The notes beneath the pieces were generated by a model that did not search any database, was not told the DNA's origin, and saw only the letters and a program-made list of their open reading frames with translations. From contig JARXKK010000002.1 of the NCBI GenBank assembly GCA_030278895.1, positions 36,512 through 81,521 on the forward strand: a DNA stretch of 45,010 bases, given 5' to 3'. Position numbers and translations under genes: made by a program. The DNA comes from Acidobacteriota bacterium (lineage in GTDB: Bacteria; Acidobacteriota; Thermoanaerobaculia; UBA5066). Of this stretch, positions 36,451 to 45,010 are shown one piece after another (position 1 is the first letter of the stretch; every line of letters starts with the position of its first letter).

Positions 36451-37686
36451 TCAGAACCGATGCACGAAGAGGCCCGAACGCAGCTTCGGTTCGAACCACG
36501 TGGACTTCGGCGGCATCGTGGCGCCGGCGTCGGCGATCGCCATGACGTCGGAGATCTGCGTCGGGTACATCGCGAAGGCAACCGCCCCGCGACCCGAGCG
36601 AACGCGGTCCTCCAGCTCCCCCGTGCCGCGAATCCCGCCGACGAAGTCGATGCGCGGGTCCGTCCGCGGATCGCCGATGCCGAGGACCGGCCCGAGAAGC
36701 CGGTCCTGGAGGATCGACACGTCGAGACCGGCGACCGGATCCGCGCCTGAGACCGGCTCGAGAGGGGTCAGGGTCTGCCAACTCTCTTCGAAAAACATGG
36801 AGAACGTCCCGCGGCGGCGCGGCTCGGGCGCTTCGGCGGGCGCCAGCGCGAATCTCCCTCTTACCCCTTCTAAGAAATCCTCTCTTCTCTTTCCCCCTAA
36901 ATCCTTCACGACTCTGTTGTACGGAAGGATCGCGAGCTGGCGATCGGGAAAAATCGTCGCGGGAAACCAGTTGACAGGATGGTCGTCGGGCAGCCCGCCG
37001 GCGCCTGCACGCTCGCGCACAGCGGCGCGCGCGCGCGAGGCCGAGGCGCAGCGGTGGTGGCCGTCCGCCACGTAAAGAAACGGGACCGCCGCGAAGGACG
37101 CCAGCAGAAACGCGACATCCCCCTCCGGGACGAGCCACAGTGTGTGTCGAACCTCATCGGGCGCCTCGAAGTCGAACTCGGGCGTTCCCGCCGACATGGA
37201 CGCGACGCGCGCGTCGATCGCGTCCACGGCGCGATACGTGAGGAACACGGGCTCGGCGTGGGCGGACTGCGCGAGCAGGTGGGCCACCCGGTCGTCTTCC
37301 TTGTCGCGCCGCGTCTTCTCGTGCTTGCGGATGACGTCCGAGTCGTAGTCGTCGACCGAGCAGGCCGCGACGAGGCCGTCCTGCGCGCGCCCCTTCCACG
37401 TCTGCCGGTACACGAGGAGCCGCGGCACGGGATCGCCGACGAGCGTGCCGTCCGCGTAAAAGCGATCGAGGTTCTCGCGGCCTTTTGCGTAGACCTCGGG
37501 CGCGTGAATGTCCGTGTCTTCGGAGAGGTCGATCTCCGGACGACAGACGTGCAGGAAGGACTGCCCGTTGCCCGCCGCGAGCGCGCGGGCCTCCCCGGTG
37601 TCCACGACGTCGTAGGGGACGGAAGCGACGCGCGACGCGAGCGCGCGGGGGGGGCGGCCGGACGGGAACGGACGGAGGCGTGCCAT
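36451..37686 (-). CDS. DUF1015 family protein
   Basis: ASVPYDVVDTGEARALA, FLHVCRPEIDL, IRKHEKTRRDKEDDRVAHLLAQSAHAEPVFLTYR, YVADGHHRCASA. Confidence 0.92.
   Translation of the reverse strand: MARLRPFPSGRPPRALASRVASVPYDVVDTGEARALAAGNGQSFLHVCRPEIDLSEDTDIHAPEVYAKGRENLDRFYADGTLVGDPVPRLLVYRQTWKGRAQDGLVAACSVDDYDSDVIRKHEKTRRDKEDDRVAHLLAQSAHAEPVFLTYRAVDAIDARVASMSAGTPEFDFEAPDEVRHTLWLVPEGDVAFLLASFAAVPFLYVADGHHRCASASRARAAVRERAGAGGLPDDHPVNWFPATIFPDRQLAILPYNRVVKDLGGKRREDFLEGVRGRFALAPAEAPEPRRRGTFSMFFEESWQTLTPLEPVSGADPVAGLDVSILQDRLLGPVLGIGDPRTDPRIDFVGGIRGTGELEDRVRSGRGAVAFAMYPTQISDVMAIADAGATMPPKSTWFEPKLRSGLFVHRF
36861..36890 (-). repeat. AT-rich intragenic repeat copy (TTCTTAGAA family)
   Basis: Minus strand AGAGAAGAGAGGATTTCTTAGAAGGGGTAA. 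Confidence 0.5.
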
Positions 37687-37777
37687 GCGCGAAGTATCCC
37701 TCACGAGGGGGTCCGGCGCATGTCGCCGTGCTAGACTTTTCCCATCGATCGGACCCTCGCTGAAAGGAAATTCGGGG

Positions 37778-38041
37778 ATGAAACTCTACGTCGGCAACCT
37801 CTCGTATGGTGTGAACGATTCCTCCCTCCGGGCGCTCTTCGAACCCCATGGCGCCGTCGAGACGGCCACCGTGGTCGCGGACCGCGAGTCGGGCCGCTCC
37901 AAGGGCTTCGGCTTCGTCGAAATGAGCGATGCGGACGCCCAGAAGGCGATCCAGGCGCTCAACGGCTCGCAGCACGACGGCCGGACCATTCGCGTGAACG
38001 AGGCCCGTCCGAAGACCGACGACGCCCGCGGCCCCCGCTGA
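37778..38041 (+). CDS. RRM-domain RNA-binding protein
   Basis: RNP2 KLYVGNLSY and RNP1 KGFGFVEM. Confidence 0.95.
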   Translation: MKLYVGNLSYGVNDSSLRALFEPHGAVETATVVADRESGRSKGFGFVEMSDADAQKAIQALNGSQHDGRTIRVNEARPKTDDARGPR

Positions 38042-38046
38042 CCTCG

Positions 38047-39771
38047 ATGCGGGCGGGCGGCAGCGAAGCCCTCGCCACGACTCGTCTTTTCGGGGCTGCG
38101 ATCCTGCCGATCGCGGCCCTTCTCTTTTTCGTGGGAGCCGCTCCCTCCGGGGACGACCTCGTGTTCACGGGCGGCCGCGTCGTGGACGGCACCGGCGCCG
38201 CGGGCTTCCGCGCGGACGTCGCCGTCCGGGGCGGCGTCATCGCCGCCGTCGGCGAACTCGCGCCGGACCGGATCGCCCGCGCGCGGCGCCGGATCGACGC
38301 GACCGGGCTCGTCGTCTCGCCCGGATTCATCGACCTCCTCGGCCAGTCCGAATACAACGCCCTCGTGGACCGGCGCGCGGCGTCGAAGATCACGCAGGGG
38401 ATCACGACGGAAGTCACCGGCGAAGGCGAGTCGATCGCTCCTCTCGACGAGACGCTCAAGAAGAGCAACGAAGACACGTACCGCCACTACGGCCTCACGC
38501 CCGACTGGTCGAGCCTTCTCACTTATTTCATGCGCTTCCGGCGGACGCCGCCCACGATCAACCTCGGCACGTTCGTGGGACTCGGCGGACTCCGGCGGAT
38601 GGTCGTCGGAATGGAAGACAGGCGCGCCGGAGCCAGCGAGGTCGAGAGCATGAAGGCGCTCGTCGCGCAGGCCATGACGGACGGCGCGCTCGGAGTCTCG
38701 ACGTCGCTCCAGTACGTTCCGGACCTCTACAACTCCACCGAGGAGATCATCGCCTGCGCGAAGGTCGCGGCGTCCCGCGGGGGTGTGTACTTCACGCACC
38801 AGCGCTCGGAGGGGAACCGCATCGACGCATCGCTCGCCGAGGTCTTCCGGATCGCCCGCGAGGCGAAGATCGCGGCGAACGTCTGGCACATCAAGGCGGC
38901 CTACCGCCGCAACTGGGGCACGATGCCGAAGATTCTCGCCGCGTTCGCCGCGGCGCGGGCCACGGGCCTCGACGTCGCGGCGAACCAGTACCCGTGGAAC
39001 GCCGCGTCGAACGGGCTCGACGCCTGCCTTCCTCCCTGGGCGCGCGAAGGCGGCCGCGAGCGGCTCCTCGCGAGGCTGCGCGACCCCGCGGCCCGGGCGC
39101 GCATCCGCAGCGAGATGGCCGAAGACACGCCGGGCTGGGAGAACCAGTGGTACGGCTCGGGCGGCGGCTCCGGCGTCATGCTCTCGGCCGTTCTCAACGC
39201 CGATCTGAAAAAGTACGAGGGGGGCACGCTGGAGGAGATCGGCGCCCTCATGAAAAAGGACCCCCGCGACGCTCTCATGGACATCGTCCTTCAGGACCGC
39301 GCGAACTCCTTTTGCATTCTCTTCATGATGAGCGAGGAGGACGTCCGGACGGCTCTCAAGGACCCGACCGTCGCCTTCTGCACGGACTCCGGCGCCGCCG
39401 CCACCGACGGGATCTTCTCGGAGGAAAAATCCCATCCCCGTGCCTGGGGATCGACCGCCCGCATCCTCGGCACGTATGTGCGCGACGAGAAGCTCCTGAG
39501 CCTGGAAGAGGCCGTTCGGAAGATGACGTCCCTGCCGGCCGCGAGGGCAGGACTCAAGGACCGCGGGACGCTGAGGGTCGGGCTGCATGCCGACGTCGTC
39601 GCGTTCGATCCCGCCCGCGTGAAGGCCGTCTCGACGTACGCCGACCCGCTCCACTACTCACAGGGAATCCCCTACGTCGCCGTGAACGGCCGGCTCGTCG
39701 TGGACGACGGGAAGATCACGGCCGAAAGGCCCGGCCAGCCGCTCCTCGGACCCGGCGTCGCAAAACGCTGA
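38047..39771 (+). CDS. N-acyl-D-amino-acid deacylase / D-aminoacylase family amidohydrolase
   Basis: DLVFTGGRVVDGTGAAGFRADVAVRGGVIAAVGEL, VSPGFIDLLGQSEYNALVD, HIKAAYRRNWG, CTDSGAAATDG, HPRAWGSTARILGTYVR. Confidence 0.88.
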   Translation: MRAGGSEALATTRLFGAAILPIAALLFFVGAAPSGDDLVFTGGRVVDGTGAAGFRADVAVRGGVIAAVGELAPDRIARARRRIDATGLVVSPGFIDLLGQSEYNALVDRRAASKITQGITTEVTGEGESIAPLDETLKKSNEDTYRHYGLTPDWSSLLTYFMRFRRTPPTINLGTFVGLGGLRRMVVGMEDRRAGASEVESMKALVAQAMTDGALGVSTSLQYVPDLYNSTEEIIACAKVAASRGGVYFTHQRSEGNRIDASLAEVFRIAREAKIAANVWHIKAAYRRNWGTMPKILAAFAAARATGLDVAANQYPWNAASNGLDACLPPWAREGGRERLLARLRDPAARARIRSEMAEDTPGWENQWYGSGGGSGVMLSAVLNADLKKYEGGTLEEIGALMKKDPRDALMDIVLQDRANSFCILFMMSEEDVRTALKDPTVAFCTDSGAAATDGIFSEEKSHPRAWGSTARILGTYVRDEKLLSLEEAVRKMTSLPAARAGLKDRGTLRVGLHADVVAFDPARVKAVSTYADPLHYSQGIPYVAVNGRLVVDDGKITAERPGQPLLGPGVAKR

Positions 39772-39795
39772 CGACGGCCCGCCGGGCGCAACTTT

Positions 39796-40716
39796 TCAGG
39801 GCGCGGCGACCATGGCGCTCGCCCGAGGGGCCGCGGCGAGCGCCTTCCGCCACTTCCCGAGAAGATCGACGACGTTGTCGCTGATCCTGAGGAGGTTCTC
39901 GCGGCTGGAGCCGCCGAGGTGCGGCGTCATGAGGACGTTCGGGGCGGAGAGGAGCGGGCTGTTCGGGTCGGGCGGGTCGCTCAGGAAGACGTCGGTCGCA
40001 TAGGCGCGCACCTTCCCGGACGCGAGCGCCTGCGCGAGATCCGGCTCTACCACGATCGAGCCGCGGGCCGTATTCACGAGAATGACGCCGTCCTTCATCT
40101 TCGCGATCGTGTGCTCGTTCACGAGGCCGCGGGTCTCGGCCGTGGCCGGGACGTGGAAGCTGATGAAATCGGCGCGCAGGAAGAGCTCGTCGAGGTCGTC
40201 CACGAGCTCGGCGAGGGCGTGGTTCGCGATCTGCGGGTCGTAGGCGAGGACTTTCATCCCGAAGGCCTGTGCCCGCCGCGCGACCTCCGTCCCGATCAGG
40301 CCGGCGCCGACGAGGCCGAGCGTCTTGCCGTAGAGCTCCGTGCGCTTGAGCTCCTTCTTGAGAAAGCGCCCCTGCTTGAGGCCGGTGTGTCCCTCGACGA
40401 GGCGGTTCGGGACGGCGAGGAGGAGCGCCATCGTGAGCTCCGCCACGGCGACCGAAGAGGCGCGCGGCGTGTTCTTGACGTCGATCCCGCGCTCGCGGCA
40501 GGCCTGGATGTCCACGTTGTCGAGGCCGACTCCGCCCCGAATCACGAGCTTGAGGTTCGGCGCGCCGTTCAAGAACTCACGCGTCACTTTCGTCTTCGAG
40601 CGCACGAGGACGACTTGGGCGTCTTTGAGATGGGACGCGTCCGTGAGCACCTCACCGAACGGGGCAAGCCGGCCGGGAAGAGACTCGTCAAAGGCGTCGG
40701 CAATCAGGATCTTCAT
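39796..40716 (-). CDS. D-isomer-specific 2-hydroxyacid dehydrogenase (SerA-like, no ACT domain)
   Basis: KTLGLVGAGLIGTEVARRAQAFGMKVLAYDP, VNTARGSIVVEPDLAQAL, LMTPHLGGSSRENLLRISDNV; start ATG 40716. Confidence 0.9.
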   Translation of the reverse strand: MKILIADAFDESLPGRLAPFGEVLTDASHLKDAQVVLVRSKTKVTREFLNGAPNLKLVIRGGVGLDNVDIQACRERGIDVKNTPRASSVAVAELTMALLLAVPNRLVEGHTGLKQGRFLKKELKRTELYGKTLGLVGAGLIGTEVARRAQAFGMKVLAYDPQIANHALAELVDDLDELFLRADFISFHVPATAETRGLVNEHTIAKMKDGVILVNTARGSIVVEPDLAQALASGKVRAYATDVFLSDPPDPNSPLLSAPNVLMTPHLGGSSRENLLRISDNVVDLLGKWRKALAAAPRASAMVAAP

Positions 40717-40783
40717 GAGCGTCCTCCTCACGTGCTCCCGAAAATTAGCGCGCGGGAGGGTGTTCCGGCATGAGCCAGACGAA

Positions 40784-42703
40784 TCATGCGAGGAAGGAAA
40801 TCGGGGCCTCTTCGTCCTTGTCTTCCTCGTCTCCGGGCTCCCGGGGGGGCTTGTCGTCGCCCTCCCCCGGCGCGAGGAACAGGTTGCTCTCGAGGCCGTG
40901 CTGCTTCGTGTACATCTCGTAGTACCGGCCGCGAGCCGCGTAGAGCGTCTCGTGCGTTCCGCGCTCGGTGATGAGCCCGGCCTCGACCACGAGGATCTGG
41001 TGGGACCGCCGGATCGTGGAGAGGCGGTGCGCGATGACGAACGTCGTGCGCCCTTTCATCAGGAACGACAGGCCTTCCTGGATGAGCGCCTCGGACTCCG
41101 AGTCGAGGCTGGACGTCGCCTCGTCGAGGATGAGGATCCGCGGGTCGGCGAGGATCGCGCGCGCGATCGAGACGCGCTGGCGCTGCCCGCCCGACAGCTT
41201 CACTCCGCGCTCGCCCACGATCGTGTCGTACTTCTTCTCGAAGCCCTCGGCGAACTCGTCCACGCGCGCGATCCGGCACGCGCGGAGAATTTCTTCCTCG
41301 CCCGCCTCGGGGCGCGAGAACGAGACGTTGTCACGGATCGTCCCGTCGAAGAGGAACGTCTCCTGCAGGACGACGCCGAGCGCCGAGCGATACGAATCGA
41401 GGCGCACCGTGGCGAGATCCACGCCGTCGACGCGCGCGATGCCGCCCGTCGGGACGTGGAAGGCCGCGACGAGGCCGATGATCGTCGACTTGCCCGAGCC
41501 CGAGGGCCCGACGAGGGCCGTGACGGTGCCCGGCGGCGCGTGGAAGGAGATCCCGTGGAGGACCTCCTTGCCCTCCTCGTACGCGAACTTCACGTCCTCG
41601 AACGCGATGTCGCCCAAGATCGCGGGAAGGACCACCGTGCGGCGCGGGTCGGCGTCCTCCGGCTTCTCGGCCAGGATCTCGCGCGTCCTCTCGAGGCCGG
41701 CGAGCGCCTCCGTGAGCTGCGTTCCGATCGCGACGATCTGGAAGATCGGCGCCACGAGGAAGCCCATGAAAAGCGTGTACGTGAAGAATCCGCCGAGCGT
41801 GAGCGTGCCCGCGAGAATCTGGCGCGCCCCCACGTACATGACGACGGCGCCCACGATGCCGAGCATCACGGTCGACGAGAGGCTCATGACGCTCGTCGAG
41901 GTGAGCGTCTTCAGGACGTTGTCCAGCAGGCGCTGAACGCCGGCGGCGAAGACGCCCTCCTCCCGTTCCTCGGCGTGGTAACCCTTGACGACGCGCACGC
42001 CTCCGAGCGACTCCGTGAGGCGCGCCGTGACCTCGGCGTTGATCTTTCCGCGCTCGCGGAAGATCGGCCGGATCGTGCCGAAGGCCCGGTTCAGGACGAC
42101 GCCGAAGCCCACGAGAAACGCGAACGCGAGAAGCGTCATCGTCGCGCTGATCTTGAAGAGGACGACGAGCGCGATGGCTGCGGTGAGGAGTCCGCCCACG
42201 AACTCGACGAGGCCGGTGCCGATGAGGTTCCGCACGCCTTCGACGTCCGACATGATTCTGGACACGAGGGCGCCGGTCTTGTTCGCGTCGAAGAACGTGA
42301 CGGGCAGGCGCCCGATGTGCGCCTGCACCTTCCGCCGGAGCTCCGCGATGAGGCGCTGGGCGGCCTTCGAGAGGACCTGCGTGAGCGAGAACGACGTGAT
42401 GCCCTGGATGATCGTCGCCGTCACCACCGCGGCGAGGAGCGGCAGGAGCATGTCCATCCGCTTCTTGCCGATGACGTCGTCGATCAGGAATTTCGTGGAC
42501 GCGGGCAGAACGAGGCCCGACACGCGGTTGATCGCCATGAGGACGAAGCCGAGCGCGAGGATCCCCTTGCGCGGCGCGACGAGCGCCTTGATGTCCGGCA
42601 GAAGCGCTCTCAGGCGCTCGGATTTCGGGAGCTTCGGCTTGTCTTCCCGGATCCTCCGCCCCGATCTCTCGGGGTTCGGAAGCGCTCCCATCGGGTTCTT
42701 CAC
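40784..42703 (-). CDS. ABC exporter (MsbA/multidrug-type, TMD-NBD half-transporter)
   Basis: TMD followed by [51 protein letters not shown] 42703 (GTGA overlap) or ATG 42691 start. Confidence 0.92.
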   Translation of the reverse strand: MKNPMGALPNPERSGRRIREDKPKLPKSERLRALLPDIKALVAPRKGILALGFVLMAINRVSGLVLPASTKFLIDDVIGKKRMDMLLPLLAAVVTATIIQGITSFSLTQVLSKAAQRLIAELRRKVQAHIGRLPVTFFDANKTGALVSRIMSDVEGVRNLIGTGLVEFVGGLLTAAIALVVLFKISATMTLLAFAFLVGFGVVLNRAFGTIRPIFRERGKINAEVTARLTESLGGVRVVKGYHAEEREEGVFAAGVQRLLDNVLKTLTSTSVMSLSSTVMLGIVGAVVMYVGARQILAGTLTLGGFFTYTLFMGFLVAPIFQIVAIGTQLTEALAGLERTREILAEKPEDADPRRTVVLPAILGDIAFEDVKFAYEEGKEVLHGISFHAPPGTVTALVGPSGSGKSTIIGLVAAFHVPTGGIARVDGVDLATVRLDSYRSALGVVLQETFLFDGTIRDNVSFSRPEAGEEEILRACRIARVDEFAEGFEKKYDTIVGERGVKLSGGQRQRVSIARAILADPRILILDEATSSLDSESEALIQEGLSFLMKGRTTFVIAHRLSTIRRSHQILVVEAGLITERGTHETLYAARGRYYEMYTKQHGLESNLFLAPGEGDDKPPREPGDEEDKDEEAPISFLA

Positions 42704-43851
42704 GGCGGCCACGGGTCCTCCTGGGATTCGGAGAACGCGACGCCCCGCGCGGCGAGGCCATCGACGAAGGCCGCGAAGAGGCCGGGCCGCGCTCCGAGCA
42801 GCTCCAGCGGAAACACGCCAGGCTCGCGAAATGTTCCCGCCGCAAGGAGCTGCGCCGCGATGACGCACGGGAATCCCGTCGTGCGCGCCATGGACGTGGC
42901 GCCTGTCTTCGCGTCCGTCCGGTCGAAGAGGCCGTGCACGAGGCGCGCCGGTCTCCCGGCCCGCGACCCCTTCGACTCAACGCGCAGCACGGTGAATTCC
43001 TCCTCGCCCTCGGGCCTCTTCCACATCGGAAAGAGGAGAGCCTCCGCGACCGCGCGCGGAGACACGCGGACCCCGCCGGCCTCCACGGGCACGTCGCCGA
43101 AAAACCCGGCGTCGCGGAGGAGGCGCATCTTCTCGGCGTGACCCGGCCAGCGCAGCGTCTCCTCGCGCAGATTCCGCGCCTTGACGGTCGTGAGCACCGT
43201 GCGGAGGCCGTCCGTCAGGAATCCCTCGAGCGTGCCGACGCCGGGCACCTCGAAGCGCGTCACGTCCGACAGAGCGGGCCGCGTGAGGACCTTGCCGTCT
43301 TCGACGAGGCGGGAGGGCCGCGTGTATTCCTCGATGACGTCCGTTGGCGAGAACACCGCGCGGTATTCCCACGGCTGCGAGCGCAGGAACGGGAGCCCGC
43401 CGACGGAGATGACGATGGAGTCGAGGGCGTCGGCGTCGAACCACGCCGCGGCGCGCCCGCAGCCGAGATTCGAGAGCCCCGGCGAGACGCCGCAGTCCAC
43501 GATTGCCGGGACGCCTTTCTCCTTCGCGAGGGCGTCCAGCGCCAGGGGATCCTCCGGAGCGAACGAGATGTCGGCCAGCGGCTTCCGGGCCTCGATCACG
43601 GTCTTCAGCATCGCGTGCCCGAGGAATCCGGGCACCGCGCCCACCACGACGTCGGCGGGCGCGACCGCCGCGGCGATCGACGATTGCTTCGCGAAATCGA
43701 GCCGGGCCGTGGCGACGCGCGGCAGGCCCGCGAGCGCCCCGAGAGCATCCTCCGAGCGATCGCAGACGAGGACGTCCCATCCGTCGGCCGCAAGTGTGCG
43801 GGCGATGAGAGAGCCGACGAGGCCAGCACCGAGGACGGTCGCGCGCGTCAT
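42700..43851 (-). CDS. saccharopine dehydrogenase-like NAD(P)-binding protein
   Basis: TVLGAGLVGSLIARTLAADGWDVLVCDRS, VPAIVDCGVSPGLSNLGCGRAA, PWEYRAVFSPTDVIEEYTRPSRLVEDGK. Confidence 0.88.
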   Translation of the reverse strand: MTRATVLGAGLVGSLIARTLAADGWDVLVCDRSEDALGALAGLPRVATARLDFAKQSSIAAAVAPADVVVGAVPGFLGHAMLKTVIEARKPLADISFAPEDPLALDALAKEKGVPAIVDCGVSPGLSNLGCGRAAAWFDADALDSIVISVGGLPFLRSQPWEYRAVFSPTDVIEEYTRPSRLVEDGKVLTRPALSDVTRFEVPGVGTLEGFLTDGLRTVLTTVKARNLREETLRWPGHAEKMRLLRDAGFFGDVPVEAGGVRVSPRAVAEALLFPMWKRPEGEEEFTVLRVESKGSRAGRPARLVHGLFDRTDAKTGATSMARTTGFPCVIAAQLLAAGTFREPGVFPLELLGARPGLFAAFVDGLAARGVAFSESQEDPWPP

Positions 43852-43872
43852 GGAACAGGGATTATGGATCCC

Positions 43873-45010
43873 TCACCAGAACGTGCTGATCTCGTCGTCT
43901 GATCTCGAGGGCGGGAGATCGACGAGGCGCGGATCGTTGCGGCGGAGACCGAGCCCCCACAGGCGCCGCTCCCAGCCCGCCGCGAGACGGGCCTTCGCCG
44001 CATACGGCAGCATGTCCACGCGATAGGTGAAGAGAACCCACGGACACGATTCAGGGTCGAGTCTGGGGACTTCCGCCATCCAAGTGCCTTTTCGTGCGCC
44101 TTCGCGGAAGAGCGAGTCGATGTACCAATCGCGCGTGCAGGGCGGCAGGAAGTAGGCCATTCCCGACGGGTCGAATATTCGATCGGAAGGAGACGCCATC
44201 CGGCGCAGCAGGCGGAGGGCGTCGACCTCGGGCTCTCGCGGGGCGGCCAGCGACGCCCAGTAGGCCTCCCCGACCGGATGGTGTGCCACGAAAGTCTGCA
44301 CGCAGATCGCCGCCGCCACCGCCGCGAGCGCCGCAAATCGCCCTCGGCCGCGCGCCCAGACCGGGAGGCGGCGCGCGATCAGGATCGCGGCGAAGGGTGC
44401 AGGCAGCGCCAACATGTAGGGCCACGGCATTGGGTGCACGAACGGAAACCCGAGGGTGACGACGAGAAAAAGGAGAGCCCAGACGTCCGGGTCCTCGCGC
44501 CACCCGCGCGGCCGGAGCCGCGCCAGATCGAGCGTCACCCCGAGGACAGCGGCGAGGGCGGCCAGCCAGAACGCGAGATCGCGGACGAAAGTCACTCCCA
44601 TGGAAGACTGCCAGGGCCAGAGACGCGATTCCACCGACACGCCGAGCCGCGAGAACACCGAGACAGTCGCGAAAACGTCTGGAAGGATTCCCAAGGATCC
44701 GGCGAGCACGATCCACGCCGCAGCCACGCCCGCCGCGCCGAAAAGCAGCCGCGCGAGCCTCCGCCGGTCGCCGCCGGCTCGCGCGACGCCGAACGCGAGC
44801 ACGGCTCCGCCGAGGAGGAGCCCCTTGACGTGGTGGGACGCGACGAAGGCGGCGACACCACCGAGCAGAGCGAAGTCCGACGTGCGCGCGCGCACGAGGA
44901 GACCGAACGCGACGAGGAGTCCCACGAGAATCGCGGCGTCGTACCGGAACTCGACGCCGTGCGCGACGAACGCGTACGAAAGGAGAGTGAGGGAGACCGC
45001 GGCGGCGGCC
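43873..45010 (-). CDS. polytopic membrane protein, GT-C/GT39-like (5' end beyond window)
   Basis: Many hydrophobic segments; frame stays open upstream of the 44925 ATG to the window edge. Confidence 0.6.
   Translation of the reverse strand, partial: AAAAVSLTLLSYAFVAHGVEFRYDAAILVGLLVAFGLLVRARTSDFALLGGVAAFVASHHVKGLLLGGAVLAFGVARAGGDRRRLARLLFGAAGVAAAWIVLAGSLGILPDVFATVSVFSRLGVSVESRLWPWQSSMGVTFVRDLAFWLAALAAVLGVTLDLARLRPRGWREDPDVWALLFLVVTLGFPFVHPMPWPYMLALPAPFAAILIARRLPVWARGRGRFAALAAVAAAICVQTFVAHHPVGEAYWASLAAPREPEVDALRLLRRMASPSDRIFDPSGMAYFLPPCTRDWYIDSLFREGARKGTWMAEVPRLDPESCPWVLFTYRVDMLPYAAKARLAAGWERRLWGLGLRRNDPRLVDLPPSRSDDEISTFW

Noticed and set aside
40340-43141. 933-aa open frame on the + strand antisense to the ABC exporter
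   Set aside because: Arg/Glu/Asp/Ala-rich low-complexity translation typical of antisense frames in high-GC genes; the minus strand has unambiguous ABC and dehydrogenase motifs.
1-45010. Mobile elements, prophage, CRISPR arrays, tRNA/rRNA genes
   Set aside because: No transposase/integrase motifs, regular direct-repeat/spacer arrays, or recognisable tRNA/rRNA sequence seen by eye; subtle ncRNAs cannot be excluded without Infernal.

Overview
This is a high-GC bacterial chromosomal window, probably Acidobacteriota-like (an impression from gene content, not tested). It carries about 31 genes I can support. There are no rRNA, tRNA, CRISPR or transposase signatures that I could recognise. Main content in order: GT-C/GT39-type membrane proteins; CstA; a lipocalin-like protein; an S53 (sedolisin) peptidase; a YVTN/phosphoesterase protein; dihydrolipoyl dehydrogenase; a four-gene ApbE/porin/FMN_bind/b561-like operon; slipin plus a YtrA-type GntR regulator; an Rrf2 regulator divergent from a sulfate ABC transporter with fused permeases; GH63-like and debranching glycosidases; a MNIO (DUF692) RiPP cluster with a Cys-rich precursor; thioredoxin; LOG; Nudix; acyl-CoA synthetase; PAS protein; two hydroxyacid dehydrogenases; DUF1015; RRM protein; D-aminoacylase; ABC exporter; saccharopine dehydrogenase-like protein. 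The most interesting items are: (1) the MNIO/bufferin-like RiPP cluster, whose precursor has 12 Cys built from an exact 40-residue-offset duplication; (2) the translationally coupled flavinylation operon behind a Fur-like operator, with an apparently signal-less ApbE; (3) the Rrf2 and GntR palindromes that sit on promoter elements; (4) the CysT-CysW fusion; (5) a dispersed ~24-nt AT-rich repeat family (consensus about GGATTTCTTAGAAGGTGAAGAG) inside unrelated ORFs. All calls come from reading the sequence and the ORF track; no database search was run.
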